DNA from: Nannobrachium achirus
Lineage: Eukaryota; Chordata; Actinopteri; Myctophiformes; Myctophidae
NCBI GenBank assembly: GCA_963921795.1
Contig: OY997640.1
Coordinates: 55,402,113-55,466,112 of the forward strand
DNA: 64,000 bases
Direction of reading: 5' to 3'
Shown here: in pieces, positions 26,508 to 40,364 of the stretch
Layout of the letters: every line of letters begins with the position of its first letter
Numbering within the stretch: the stretch's first letter is position 1
Translations under genes and position numbers: made by a program
Notes under the pieces: generated by a model
Told to the model about the DNA's origin: nothing
The model's input: the letters and a program-made list of their open reading frames with translations, nothing else
Databases searched by the model: none

Positions 26508-27799
26508 AGAATACACATGCCATATTAACCGATTCATGAAAACAGGCCTCATGCCCAAAAGTAAACCACAGCCCATAACTGTTAATGCGCTGTCATTTTG
26601 GGCATAAGGCCTGTTTCAGTGAATCATGTTTAAGCCCGCCATGCTGTGTCATAAGGTTCATAACTGTAAATAATTTCAGCTTAGTGAGAATATTACATGA
26701 TAAATATAGCTTGACTTATATGTGCTGCTGACTCCTGACCTATTACAGCTGTAGAATAGAGTGGTAAACTGTCCTAGTATGATCCTTTGACCTCTATGGT
26801 TCTTAATTGGTTTGACTCACTCTGTTGGCTTATTTGACCCCCAGGGGATTTTTTTCCCATTTCTTTTGTATTATTCATACAAGTGTTTGTTGGTGACATG
26901 TATTTTATGTTAATATTGTATGCTGTTGATACACAACTAAGTCCTCCTTTTAAACTGTGCATTATGCAGCATATCAAAAGATATATTATTTATGCACAGG
27001 GAGTGCTTTGTGGAAACAATAACCATGCCAGTTTATGAAGACCAGCATCAGTCATAGCATAAGCATTTCATTGATGTTTATTCTCCAAAGGTGTGGCCAG
27101 GCCAGGCAGGTAGGTAGGTAGGTAGGTAGCACACTGTTGCTATCCGTTAGACTGAGAACTTGAAGAGAGTCCAGTCCACTACGTCAACTACTTTATAGCC
27201 TACTGTTACTGCTCGCAACAACAATAGAACTTTTTTGGGGGACATTTCACCCAACTAGCACACAAAGGTAGGCCTACTTTACATCACGATTCCAATTATA
27301 GGTCTATGTGTATTTCTTCTTTGTATGTAGTCGTTTAAACGACTCGTTTATGTAATTTTCGTAGCGGCATATTGCGATTGCGAAACAGTTACACCTGGCA
27401 CGCACTGACGGTAGAATGTTAGGCTGTAGTAGCCTACTATTAGGTCTGTATTAGTTACTCAGCAACATTGCTGTTGCATGTGTTTACTTTGAATGATATT
27501 AACGAAATAACGTATTGATCTCTGAAGTATTAATCGATAGTGGGAAGCGGCAGTACAGTACAGTTACTTACAAGTCAGTACAGTAAAGTTACAGCAGAGA
27601 TTTCAACCGTGATACAGGACCGACCGAACCATTTGCGGAAACATTTTGTCAAGTTAATTGCACGCGTACAGTATCAGTATCAGCCTATGTAGGCCTAGTA
27701 GGTTGTCACCGTGATATTATTGAAGGTAAACGAATTGGTTGATTTATCTTCTCTGACAGTTTGTAAACAAACGTTACTTTAGACTTTAGGATTAGAGAA

Positions 27800-27940
27800 T
27801 CCACCCCTCAAGGAAAATGGTTGCGCCTGGTTGGTTCCACATGCCGACGGGTTTTCTATTGTGATCGACAGACTGCACAGTAACAACATAGGAAGCAACC
27901 GGTTGGACGGGTTTGCAAAATTGCAGACTTTGAGCACTGG
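27800..27940 (+). promoter_or_regulatory. Putative TMC6 non-coding first exon
   Basis: Unique sequence ending in CTGG|GTGAGTG, the best donor in the divergent interval. It contains an upstream ATG (27817) opening a 12-codon frame. This is inference only; the true start site needs transcript data. Confidence 0.3.
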
Positions 27941-28106
27941 GTGAGTGAACTGTGTCTTCTGAAACTAGATGACTGTTTACTTTATTGCTTGTTTACAAAC
28001 ACGGCGTATGGGAATTGGGTGATAAGACGATTTCGGGAACATTTGACAGGTAGACCCAGCACTGTTTTGGCTGGATAGTTTTAAAGTTGGTGAAGAAATC
28101 GCTGTC

Positions 28107-28107
<1 letters not shown>

Positions 28108-28145
<38 letters not shown>
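28108..28145. repeat. (GT)n microsatellite
   Basis: About 19 GT units in the presumed TMC6 intron 1. Confidence 0.95.
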
Positions 28146-28151
<6 letters not shown>

Positions 28152-28813
28152 TATTGGGATGCAACAACTGTTACTCTTAAAAATGCTAGACTTTGACTGA
28201 CTCTGCTAAGTTTAAGTTGTGACTGACCATCTGGAGAGAGATATTTCCACGATTGGATTGATTGTCACTTAAAGTAGTCTACTTGTTTTGTAGAAAACTG
28301 CTGTGACATAGCCTACATACTGTACATATTAATAGTGCCAATACAGTTATTTGCAATTGATATTGAATTTAAAAGAGATGGAGTTTTAGGAATTGCATAC
28401 ACTAACTGTGACAACAATGCAATGCAATTTGGTAAAATAATTTGCAGTTTATAATGCAGGACATGTGATGTGGCTGAATTGTAAAGTAGCCTATATTTTC
28501 CTAAGAGGACTTACAGTACCAAGGGCTTCTTAGAGGTGTATTGCATTTACGCAATTTGCACAATATGGGAGTCTTGTGTTTAATTGATCATGTTAGCACA
28601 TTGTAGCCAAAAGGCAAATGTACACATTTGTGGACAGTATAATGTTACCTCCTCTTGCAGAGCAGAGGAAAACCTCCCACAAACCTCCTGGCTCTGTTTA
28701 GGAGTTTCCAGTCTCTGTGATCTAGCCAGCAGAGAGCCTGTAACGTTGCTGCGATTCCTGTGAATGAAGTGGCCAAGGCTTTTTAAATGGTTATGATAAT
28801 GCTTTAATTTTTT

Positions 28814-28975
<162 letters not shown>

Positions 28976-29610
28976 AATCTAATAGCAAATTGATCATTAT
29001 ACACTAAATGTTCTGGCCCCTATCTCCTTGTCAGTCACACTGCTATCTCTCCATTCTCTCTCCTTCCTCTGTTTTACTGTACACTCTGTGAAGTCCTTTA
29101 TCTGGACCTGGCCTTTGTCAAACTACAATTTCCTTCCCTCACTCTCCAGTACGAAAATAGTCAACACCACCACAATTACATACCTCTGTACCAAAATACG
29201 TCTGAGCTCAATAAATTGGCCTGCCCTGTAGTCGTATGTTATCAAAACAGCAAATCTGACGCATTTTATGATAGACATTCAATTGGTTTTATTGATTATT
29301 CACTTTGTTGCTTGTTTACAAGCTGGTCATTGATGACATCAACTCGTGGGAGGTGTTTAATGACATGATATAAACTACAGTACATGTGCTTCTGCTTTCC
29401 AGTCCACATTGTTGCCCCCCAGCCCCCACCCTTTCATATGACGCACAGTAATGACTAATTGAAAACATCAGGGACAAACCCCTGGCTTGTCCTCAACATG
29501 AAGCTGAGCACTTCTCTGTCCCCCTGTTGGGCTTTTGTTGGAAGCCTGGGGAAGACGATCAGGGTTGTTCTTTTAGCCGTGGTCACAAACCAACTTTGTT
29601 GGTCGAGCCG

Positions 29611-29763
29611 GATTTACACTGGCAGCCAAATCCAGCCTGAATTGATCTGTGTCACATCCCAATTGGAATCTGATTGGTTCCATGTGACCATTTAAACCAA
29701 TCGGATTCCAATCTGGAAGTGGCTTAGATCTGATTCAGGCTAGGTTTGTCTGCAGTCTAAATC
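29611..29763. mobile_element. Inverted-repeat MITE (ACTGGCAGCCAAATCC family)
   Basis: Termini GATTTACACTGGCAGCCAAA and a mirrored GTCTGCAGTCTAAATC. The centre contains inverted TCCAAT.GGAATCTGATTGG phrases. A second copy lies at 39571-39736. Confidence 0.7.
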
Positions 29764-30651
29764 AAGCAAACTACAAAATGACGTCACTTGCAACTTCTGA
29801 AAAGCATTACCCCGAATTTGAGTTCGGAAAGCTGCAAAGGTTTGGTGGTGGAGACAGTATAGACAGCCCTTATGTGTTGCACAATGTTCGTCTGTCTGTG
29901 TGTCTGTCCTTCCGTCTGTGGACAGCTAATCTCTGCCACCGTTGGCACGTTGGCAGCGAAACTGTGCATGCACAGTCCCTGGGCCCCAAAGTTTTGACAT
30001 GCTTTTATAGTGCCACTGCCACCAAGTGGCTGATTTGTTCCAAAGTTTGCAGGAATGCTCCGTTTTGAACAAAAATGCCTCAAATCATGAACACAGAAGT
30101 TTTGCAAGTGCATTCCCACTAGGTTGAGAAACAAATGCACCCTTTTCACATTGGCCTGTTATGGCACCAACAGGTAAACTTTTGCAAAACACATTTTTGG
30201 AACAAAATGCCTCAAATCATGAATGCAGCATCCGATTGCTGCAAAAAGCCAAAGAAGACATGGCACCTTTTTCACATTGGCCTACTATAGTGTCACCAGG
30301 AGGCCACAACAAGTTCTCTATCTTTCTGACTACCAGCATGTGTACCAGCTTAATGTGACCCAGTAATGCTTTGTTCATAATAATCTCTTACTACATTCAT
30401 GTGTTGTAGTTTACTTTATTCCGTCCTATATCCACACTCTCTGTAAACTGAGATACAGTAAATCTGAGTTTCATCATATCCTACTCTTTCTTTCTCACTG
30501 TGTTTTGTTTGGCCTTAGTACAGTTTAACTGTGACCTCTCTGTCAGATTGAGTTCATCCAGAGACTCACCCACCCACCCTCCACCAAACCCTCTGTTTCC
30601 TTCACCCCCACAGTGTCCTAGGACAGAGGGACTGCATTAGAGATTGTTATT

Positions 30652-30781
<130 letters not shown>

Positions 30782-31192
30782 CATGGCCATACTGGTCACA
30801 CAGTTGGAAGAGTGACAGTGAAAGATGGAGAGAATGACTTGCTAAGTCAGCAATGCTGAAGACATCTGTTCTGTTCACTCCAGAACTGTGTCTATATTGT
30901 CTGTCTTTGGACTTGCTGAAGCAGAGACTGACACAAACCAATGGGAAAGCAGGGAAAATGGACAGAACAGAATACAATGGAATGGAGACAGAATACAAAC
31001 AATGTTCACTTTTTGTTGGCACAGGACCTTTGTCTGGATACTAAGCACTGCCGTACAGAGCCAAAAGAACACTGAATGAATAGTGAAAAGATAACTCCAA
31101 GTTGAAATAATCCTTTGTCCTGGCTATGCTGTCCTATGCTACCTACATTTCACCAGTGGTGAAGTGGTAAAGTAACTAAGTACATTTACTGT

Positions 31193-31245
31193 ACTAGTGA
31201 TGCGTTTTGCATCATATGATGCAAAATGCAAAATGCATCACTAGT
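31193..31245. repeat. 53-bp imperfect palindrome
   Basis: ACTAGTGATGC at the left is mirrored by GCATCACTAGT at the right, around GCATCATATGATGC. It may be a minimal fold-back element. Confidence 0.75.
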
Positions 31246-31987
31246 CATGCTGAAATACTAAAATATCTAAAAACACAGACTGAACACAAAAGATAACTCA
31301 GGATTGTGTTGATCGTGTCCTAAACAACAATAAAATAAGATAAGGTTGTCCCAGAGGTGAAGTGGCCCTTTAAGTACTGTACTTAAGTGCAATTTTGTCT
31401 TTACTGGAGTATTTCCAATAATTTTACTTCTACTCCACTACATCTGGGATCCAAATATTGTACTTTTACTCTAGCCTGATACTTCAGTCCGCACATCACC
31501 ACCCCCTGTTGGTGGGTGGTGTGTAGTGTGGACTGAACCCGGAGATATTTTATTTTATTTCAAGCGCGCCTGAAGAGCGGGCGCATTGAATGGGCCAATC
31601 AGGGCTGTAGACTTGAGGCACGTGGTATGCTGGTCCGGTCCCAGCCCCCTCCCTTCGGAGCTGTTCTGCCCACGTGAGATTCCGTAGTGGACTCTGATTG
31701 GTGCTCTTCTGCCCACGTGAGCCGCTAGTGGACTCTGATTGGTCCGTGAAAACTGTCATGGCGGAGTCAGACTCGACTCGAATTCTTTTAATAAACAATA
31801 CAATAGTGCCGTTTCATTACGTTTTAATACCATTTTGCACTAACGTAAACATGCAGTCATCCTATAATTAGAGAGAGAGGTCAGTCAGTCAGTCAGTCAG
31901 TAGGTCACAAAATGCATTATCTATTCACTCGCTTCAGCGACTGAGCTCAAATTTAACATGGCATTGGTCATTAGCATTATACACACG

Positions 31988-32386
31988 TAACCTGACTTTC
32001 GCCAGATAGTTGCAGCAGTGCGTAACGCTCTGCCTTACATCTGGGCGCTCTCGGGCAGACTCGATGTAAGGGGTGGGCCATTTTTTGAATTTCTGTAGCA
32101 GGTGATTGGATGTGGCCGTTTCTATCACAGTCTGGGAGTGCCAACTCCAACCACTCATATTGGCCTGTCTGCATGACGTTGCACCCAGAATCCGCCTCCT
32201 GGGTTTCCACGTGGTCTGCAATCAGACTCTATTGGCTCAGAGCCGCTCAGAGCCCGCCCATAGCTGCCGCTGATTGGTCCGGCCCGGGACTTTACGAGTG
32301 TTATCAACTCTGGCCGAGCAAGCCCAGATGGTAAAAGCAGAGCGTTATATACGCAATGCTGCCACCATCTGGCGAAAGTCAGGTTA
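31988..32386. mobile_element. MITE with 20-bp TIRs and 9-bp TSD
   Basis: TAACCTGACTTTCGCCAGAT at 31988-32007 is exactly inverted at 32367-32386. ATACACACG occurs directly on both sides (31979-31987 and 32387-32395). A 9-bp duplication suggests a Mutator-type source rather than hAT; this is inference. Confidence 0.85.
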
Positions 32387-32558
32387 ATACACACGGTGAC
32401 GGAGCCCGAATTTCATTTTTCCCACATTCTAGCGATTTATTAGCGTTTCTTCACTCTACAGCTCTACAGCCTCTTGTCAGGGTTACGGTCCGTTCCTCCA
32501 GGCCATGGGATCTGTAGCCCCGGGCCCACACACACCTCTCTCACAGTTAGGAATGTTG

Positions 32559-32562
<4 letters not shown>

Positions 32563-32648
<86 letters not shown>
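32563..32648. repeat. (CT)n microsatellite
   Basis: About 43 CT units. Confidence 0.98.
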
Positions 32649-32652
<4 letters not shown>

Positions 32653-33006
32653 GGGTCACGCATGCAACGGGTGATGTGTGTCTCATCTTCCAACGGGTAT
32701 AGAAAACTTATGTGGAGCAAATAGTCCTACATCCTCATTCTTCTATTCACCTAATTTTGCTGTTAAATTATTTGTATCCATCATAAATATACACTCCTCC
32801 ATGGGCTGCTCCTTACATTATGATGCTCCCACATATTCTCACGCACGCACCATGCAGTTACAGTTACTTTCCCCAAAACCCACACTCTGCACATATTTTG
32901 CAGCACATATATTCGAACGGGTAAGGTCTAGTATAATATGTTATGAGAAATAACGTATTTTTGCAATGTCACGCCGCGTCGCCGTCGGCGACACGGGGCT
33001 GTGTGT

Positions 33007-33037
<31 letters not shown>

Positions 33038-33588
33038 ACGTCAATAGGCTTTACCCCGCCCCCGCTGAAGTAGAATCTCCGTCCCCAGGCTCAGACTCAA
33101 TCCCAAAACGAAGTGTGTGATTGAGTCTGGCGCTTGCAGTCAGGCTACTTTTACTCCACTATATTTATTTGTGTGTGACCAATTGTGCCTAATTGTAGGC
33201 TACTCATACTTTGTTATCTAGGTATTGGTTTCTGATCTGACATTAATTGTAGATAAGACTGTCAGCTACAGTAAATATAATGTACAACTGCAGTATAATG
33301 TCATGTAAAATGGCATGACTGGAATATAGAAACTGAAATGGCCGGAAAAGTATGTTTGTAGAGCGAGTGAACAGGGCCGTTCATTCAAAAAAATCTCATT
33401 GTTGCTGAGTGAATACTTGCATTGAAACAAGATTAAATGTAGCTCACTTTGATGTTAAAGGACAATAACTGGGAAAAGCCATTGTCCTTACTCTGTCCTT
33501 TCCTTTGACTTCTCAATGGGAAAAGTGGGCATGTGTAACTTCAAAGTCTGTCCTTGAAACAAGCGCATACCAATTGTTGGGCATATAT

Positions 33589-33827
33589 GGTAAATGGTAA
33601 ATGTTGCATTTATATAGCGCCTATCCAACCAACCACACACACATTCCTACACCAATTGCGGAAGAAACCAGGCAAGGCACCAACCTGCTCATCGGGAGCA
33701 ATTAGGGGTTCAGAGTCTTGCTCAAGGACACTTCGACACTAGCTCTGGGGGAGCCTGGTATCGAACTGAAAACCTTCCAGTTGCCAGTTGCCAGGCTGCC
33801 ACTCTACCCCTGAGCCACTGCCGCCCC
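33589..33827 (-). mobile_element. tRNA-derived SINE (family 2)
   Basis: On the minus strand it begins GGGGCGGCAGTGGCTCAGGG (box-A-like) and has GTTCGATACC (box B). It runs through CTCTGAACCCCTAATTGCTC and ends GCGCTATATAAATGCAACAT. The copy at 43301-43570 shares the same order. Confidence 0.8.
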
Positions 33828-34167
33828 AGTGGCTATATACTGCATGTATTGTGTTTTGGTTTAGTTTTGTTGTGTTGTGATTGTGAACACCGTAGTCGTA
33901 TATGATGGAAGAAGTAGCCTATAAAGTATGAATTAACTAAAATGAGAGACTGAGAAAGCTACAGAGATGGACTGGTATTGGGATAATTAATGATAGCATG
34001 AGTTTTTGAGCATAATTATGTTGAAGCTATAGCTGTGAGTGAAAGACTATGAATCCATTCATTGAGTATGTGTTGTTTCGCTGACTGTCAGACTCAGAGC
34101 TCTGCTCTAGACAAAGGCAAAATGTAACAGGAAGAGCAATACAGAGAGAACTCCCACACCCAGAGCA

Positions 34168-34290
<123 letters not shown>

Positions 34291-35211
34291 CACAGGCATT
34301 GCCACAAATATGAACAAAGTGATCTAATTAGAATCAGAACTGCATTAATCTGTTCAGAACTGTTACTGTACTGTACATGACGACCTTGGATGTACAAGGG
34401 TTTGTTTCAGTGATCATATCTCTCTTAAGCTCTCTCTTGATTTGAGCTCAGTGCAATGTAGCTCTCTTGTTGTATATCGCCTTGCTGTACTTCTCACTCT
34501 AAATCATTCAGCGACACTGGAGGTACTATTGGCAGGCACCAATTCTAAACACTACAAACAAGTAGGTTAACTTCTTGACATTTATAATCATGTTTAAATC
34601 AATGCATGTTTTATTTATTTATTAATTATTGGCAACCATCACATCTTGTCCGTCCTTGAGTAACGCTTCAATGTCTATAGCTGCTGACCTGTTGTGACAT
34701 CACATCGTTGTGACGCCACATCGTTGTGACATCACATTGTGACATCACATTGTGACATCACATTCCGTCCTTATCCCTTGTATGCCCATTTTATGCCCAT
34801 ATATGGAGATCCCTGATCTCCATATATGTCTATAGCTGACCTATGACATCGCATTGTTGTGATATCACATTTTGACATCACATTCTGTCCTTGTCCCTTG
34901 TATGCCCATACATGGAGATCCCTGATGCTGATGTCTATTAAACCCATAGCTTGGAATGCCCATATATATGGACATATTGTGTGAGTCTCATGTGGTCTAT
35001 AACATAAGACATCTATGATGTCAGACGTCAGTCATAACCTTATTTCTTTGCTATTTTCACAATAGAACATATACAAAATTCCTCAACTCTTGGCTCCCCA
35101 GTCCAAATATGATTATTTTGGAGGTCACAGCCTGAAAAGGTTGAGAACCACTGGCATACACTCACTACCTGTCTTTGATCATAGGAGTAAGCGACTCGTT
35201 ATTGAGCTGAA

Positions 35212-35640
35212 TTATTGTTACTAGTCCTTACCCGTTCAAAGATATGAGCTCCGAAATGATGTGCAGTGTGTGGGTTATGGGGTGTGCACTGTGCACACAG
35301 TATATGAGGGATGGAAAGTACCTTTAACTGGTGCTTGCATGATAATATGTAGGAGCATCAATGTAAGAAATACCCGTTTCGTTTAATGGCTACAGAGATA
35401 CTGTGTACCGATCTGCATGATTTTTGGACAACATCTGTAACAGGGCCAGACAACCCCCCCCCCCCCCCCCCCCCCCCCGCCCACACACACACACACACAA
35501 AGATATGAGCTCCAAAATGATGTGCAGTGTGTGGGTTATGGGATGTGCACTGTGCATACAGTATATGAGGGATGGAAAGTAACTTTAACTGGTGCTTGCA
35601 TGATAATATGTAGGAGCATCAATGTAAGAAACTAGAAGTT
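35212..35640. repeat. Dispersed repeat, duplicated around a poly-C run
   Basis: A block containing AAAGATATGAGCTCC... and GCTTGCATGATAATATG lies at 35238-35384 and again at 35499-35632. Between them is a C-homopolymer (35454-35477). The same family is inverted at 51553-51780, and a diverged copy lies at 32795-32935. Copies end near CGGGTAAGG(G)CTAGT. Confidence 0.7.
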
Positions 35641-36231
35641 TGCGCGGCCCTCACCGCCATGTTGCGGCAGTGTGGTGTGTAATGGCCAAATATGGGTAAA
35701 AAAAAAAGTTTTGAAAAATTTAGTTTTTTGAGAAAAAAATGTTTTTTTGAGGAAAAAAAAGTTTTTTTGAGAAAAAAAAGTTTTTTGAGAAAAATAAAAT
35801 TTGAAAAAAAAAGAAAAAAGTATTGGTGATGCGATGACGTGATGTATACGGATGTTACTGCGATTGAGGTGAAAGAGAAAAGTGGAAAGTTGTGAGCTAA
35901 CTATTAGCTATTTGGCTAACTGTTTCCGGGTCGACTTGAGGCTATTTTATACAGAGGCAAAATATGAGGGTAATAACGAATACAACTGTATACAGAGGTT
36001 TGGAAACGACATCTTGCAAAGGTGACATGGGTGTTTGAATTTTTAAGCTATATTTAGTACATATGTAGTACATCTTGGCCAAGTGGTTTGGTATTAAGTT
36101 AGCGATACATGACCCGGAAGTAGATCATTTACTCTTTTGTAATATAAAGATACCCGTTTTGTTTAATGGCTACAGAGATACTGTGTCTCCCTCTCCCCCC
36201 CCCCCACACCCGCCTACGCTGTTTCAGACAG

Positions 36232-36289
36232 ACACTCACTCACTCACTCACTCACTCACTCACTCACTCACTCACTCACTCACTCAGAC
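36232..36289. repeat. (CACT)n microsatellite
   Basis: About 14 tetranucleotide units. Confidence 0.97.
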
Positions 36290-36957
36290 ATTCGCAAAAT
36301 TATAGTATAGATATAGTCCTGGAAATCGGGTTAAATATTCTGGAAAAGTTTTGGAAAGGTTTTGGAAATTAATTGGTAAAGATGTGTGAGAACCCTGGTA
36401 ATATTCCTCCTGTTCAACACCTTCCGCTGACAGGCACTGGCCCATACTGTAAATTCACTAGCACAGAGACAAAGCTCACCCTCCCCAGTCCCCAAATGGC
36501 TTCCTTCCCCCGAACACAGACAACAGTTATGTTCGTGTAGTTAGTGTAGACGCTTGAACTTTAGAGTCCTTAAAAGACAAGATAACAGGACATGGGTTCT
36601 GTTTTTCCTTGAACATTTTTGCAAAGGTTGGACATAACCGAAGACGCAACACACACAGAGCGCAAAGTAGAATAGAAAGGCTTAATAAATCATGTAATAG
36701 GAATGCACAGTTTTCTTTTTTTAGAAGTCTGCATCTGATTGGCAACAATTAAAATCACAGTATTAAAAGCGCAGAAATGGATTAAACACAAAACCCTGAA
36801 GCTTGTTCCCAAACATACAGTAACACCCAACAGATAAACAACCATATAAAAGTAAAAACGCAATATTAAATACTAATGTACCTTAACAAAGACACATTGA
36901 AAGAGTGATGGTGAGAAAGTGAGCCAGGGGATTAGTCAATACCACAGGCACACACAC

Positions 36958-36967
36958 CCACACACGC

Positions 36968-37045
<78 letters not shown>
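36958..37045. repeat. (CA)n microsatellite
   Basis: CA/CG start followed by about 36 CA units. Confidence 0.98.
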
Positions 37046-37047
<2 letters not shown>

Positions 37048-37917
37048 AACACAAGCATGGTTGTTCAAATCTTCTAAAAACTGAATGACGCGGTCCACAG
37101 AGCTGTGACAATGAATCATTCTGTTTCTCTGTTCTCATGAATATTCCCCCTATCAGCCATGTGACAGTTGACTCTGACCACTCAGCCCTCAGTAGAGCTA
37201 GCATGACAATAGAACAGGCCTGACTGGACATTATGACAATCAATGACATAACCTCAACTGTTAGTAGTTCTGTGTCAGAACTAGAAACAGTTCTGAAGTG
37301 TCTAAGGGTCTACCTGTAGAAGAAAGATGAAAAAAAGGTAAAAAAGTAGGACAAATGTAGTAAAAAATAAACCTTTACCACATGTAACTTGTTTAAACTT
37401 CAGTTAATTTGTTCATCAGTAGGCTTCATCTGATCCAGAATCAAAGTTGATGTATAACAGGTTGTTTAAGGGTAACTTGTATTGCAATTTCAGTATGGGT
37501 ACTGTACTGATCAGTTTGACCATGCAATGATGAAAACGATTGCATATTGTCTGTTGTGCAATGTGCATCCGTACTTCCTAGTACAGACTTCTACTGTTTG
37601 CCATTAAGTAACTACCTTGTTGAACTGTGTTTGTTCAGATTGAGGAAAGTATTTATTGTTCACTTAACTCACCCAGACTTTCACAGCTGGTCTGGGGATT
37701 TAATCCAGCCAGAGCCTGCTTCTTTAACTCTTCTACTCAATAAGTAGTACACATTTTATTATTACTCAAGTTCTCAATGTAGTTGGCCTTTTATGTAACT
37801 ATGCTTATTAATAACAAAACTGTCATATAAATGTGTACCAGTAGCAGTCTATATGAAACCTTACTTACTAGTTAGCAGTACTTACTAGTTAACTATTAAC
37901 TATAGCTTAACTTTGGG

Positions 37918-38040
37918 CAAATGTCACGAACAAGGGCCCTCCAGGCATCTTGGTCCTTGGCCAATTTCTCCAGCTGTCCCCATGGATGGTCAGACCTCTT
38001 CACATCTGCTTCCAGGTCCTGGCGCCAGGTGTTTGGAGGA
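37918..38040 (-). mobile_element. LINE ORF2 C-terminal fragment
   Basis: The minus-strand frame reads TWRQDLEADVK, HPWGQLEKLAKD and AWRALVRDIC. That is the recognisable extreme C-terminus of a fish LINE ORF2. A hAT-end fragment (GGACCCCCTAGGGGTCCC) follows at 38040-38103. Confidence 0.65.
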
Positions 38041-38297
38041 CCCCTTGTAGTAACTCTGAGGACCCCCTAGGGGTCCCGGACCCCCTGTTGTAGACCCATG
38101 CTCTTGTGGATTCCAAAAGAGGACATATCTTGTTTACTCGTTGTATACAGGCTTGAGAAAGGGTGTGACCAATCCATCATCTTAGGAGGATTTATTCCTC
38201 TACAGGCTGAGGCTGTGGTCTTGTTCGCTGCCACAGTTCCCTGATAGTACAGACTAGGCTTTTAAGTGTTGTTGAAGAGTCTGGATTCTCTTCATAG

Positions 38298-38720
38298 TAG
38301 GGGTGGGCGATATGGTGATAATTATCGTTGAGACGATACAATGTCTCCACGATATGCCTTTTCAGAGGTATCGTATATATCGTGATACAATTGAGGGAGC
38401 CTTGTAAGAAATCCTGTTTAAGCATTAATACAGATATTCATTGCAGAATTCAATTTAAACCTGCATTTTGGTCTAAATCAGTAGTTCTCAAACTTAAAAA
38501 TACAGGTCCATTTGGTTCCATTTGTATACTGTCAGAGTTACATACGTGTAAAGTTCAATTTAGAACTCCCAAAAGGAACCCAGAGAGTCTAGTTTTTGTC
38601 AAGTAACTTGAAAAATAACCATAAAAACCAATGTGAAAAAGAATCGTGATAAAATCTTGTATCGTGATACAGCTTGGGAAAATATTGTGATATTGTATTT
38701 TTCCATATCGCCCACCCCTA
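38298..38720. mobile_element. hAT-type MITE (GGGGTGGGCGATATGG family), perfect TSD
   Basis: The 18-bp inverted ends TAGGGGTGGGCGATATGG are perfect, with CTTCATAG directly flanking (38290-38297 and 38721-38728). The interior holds repeated ATCGTGATA phrases. Confidence 0.92.
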
Positions 38721-39570
38721 CTTCATAGTGGTGACAGACTGACAGTTGTTCTGTCGCTGTCACCATGATGAAGAGAATAGGAAACCATACACTGTAATAA
38801 AAGTGAATTTAACTCTGAGAGTGTCACAACAAGACTACTGTACTGTATGCCCCACTCACAGTGCCTGAAATCTGTGGTGCTCCTCCTTACAATGTAAATT
38901 TGAAGGTTTTGCGCTACAGATAGTCATTGGCTCATCAAAAACAGTAGGGTTCATCCTGGAATCTGCCTATTAGATCACAAGATATCTTGCGTGAGGATAT
39001 GTCATAGTGTCATTAAAATAGTTAAGGTTTGTTCCAAGGAGCATAAATGTGTTTCTGTGTTTCATTGCTATCTGGCTCTGCTCATTAGTTGTTGAGATAA
39101 CTTGTGTGCAAGTGGAAGGGTGGCGGGAGGGGAAATGCATTGAGGTCACCAACATTAGTGAGATGGAAACTTGCTTGCTTAGCACATTCATTTTCATGAT
39201 AATCTTCTTCCCATTATATTTAAAAAAATATATATATATGTATTTTGTGTGCAAGTGGAACCTAAAGATGGCACACTGTGTTTAGATTTCCCAAGAAACT
39301 CATTTATTCCATTCATCTCACAGATCCTCTGATACCGATTGCTTCAAGTTGTGAACGATTTCTGAGAAGTCTCTGTTTGGGAGATTGTTCTCATCGACCA
39401 ACCCAAACCCTCAGAGACCTGGGCATTCACAGAGTGTCACATCACGTTTGTACCGCTAAGCCTGTATAGACCTTTTTCCAGAGCTCTGCCATGTAGCGGT
39501 GTTTTCAATGCACAGCCACACACACAGGTGCTACTTGACACTGTAATTATGGTTGCTGCTCTGAGAAATC

Positions 39571-39736
39571 GGTCTTAAACTGGCAGCCAAAATGCCAAAT
39601 CAAGCCTGAATCATAGCTGTGCCACATCCAGGGTGGAATCCTATTGGTTTAACTGGTCACATGTTCACATGGAACAAATCAAATCTGGATGTGACACAGA
39701 TCTGATTCAGGCTGGATTTGGCTGCCAGTGTAATTC
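39571..39736. mobile_element. Inverted-repeat MITE, second copy of the 29.6 kb family
   Basis: ACTGGCAGCC near the left end and GGCTGCCAGTG at the right end, with GCCTGAAT / GATTCAGGC inside them. Confidence 0.7.
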
Positions 39737-40364
39737 CGTGATTGGCTAAACGGACCTGTCGGTTTAATAGATTTGCCGAGCTTCGCAGTTCGCATAACAT
39801 AAGTGCTGCACATCCAGTATAAATGGATCTCCTTGCATCATTCCTGAATTGCATGGCCCAGTTATGAAAGTTGCAGAAAATGAGTGGCCTAAAATGTCAC
39901 AACTGTGAACATGAAGTCAATGCTGTGATAAATGTGTTAAATGCCCTTTGGAGAGATACACTGATGGCTCAGACAAAATACAGCTGTTGATTTGTTTGAT
40001 TTTTAAGGCATTATCGCGGACACAAACATAAAACATGAAACAAATCAAAAAGGAATGTGTTAGCTTGAATACATTGACACAATTTGACAGTTGAAAAGTG
40101 TCTATAACTACAGTATAAAGTATAAACTTTGATAATACTGCTGTCAAACATGCGCATCACTCTATGGCTTGTCAAGCCGGAAGTCTGACACATTACAGCT
40201 CGTGTATCACTGATGAAAGTAAACAAAAGTTGTTGGCCTGCGTGTGTTCATGTGTATAGGTGTGTATTACAGTTGAAATGTGCTGTCAGCAGACAAGTCA
40301 TAACATGACCAGAGAGTCACACACCTCTAATAACTCTGGTGAGTAACTGCTAACATTCCTCATG

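Larger units (their letters stand above)
24336..27940. other. Inter-TMC interval: presumed shared 5' region of TMC8 and TMC6
   Basis: No coding exon recognised apart from the L1 fragment at 26111-26507. The interval has (CA)n at 24738-24805, CA/CG-rich repeats at 24909-25005 and a small hairpin at 25026-25064. The two genes are divergent, so promoters should lie here or shortly right of it. A plausible non-coding first TMC6 exon ends at a good donor, CACTGG|GTGAGT, at 27940. I saw no TATA box or strong CpG island, so the transcription starts are not resolved. Confidence 0.4.

Noticed and set aside
27330..27345. 16-bp palindrome AGTCGTTTAAACGACT near the divergent promoter
   Set aside because: Perfect but single; no known factor site recognised, so not listed as regulatory.
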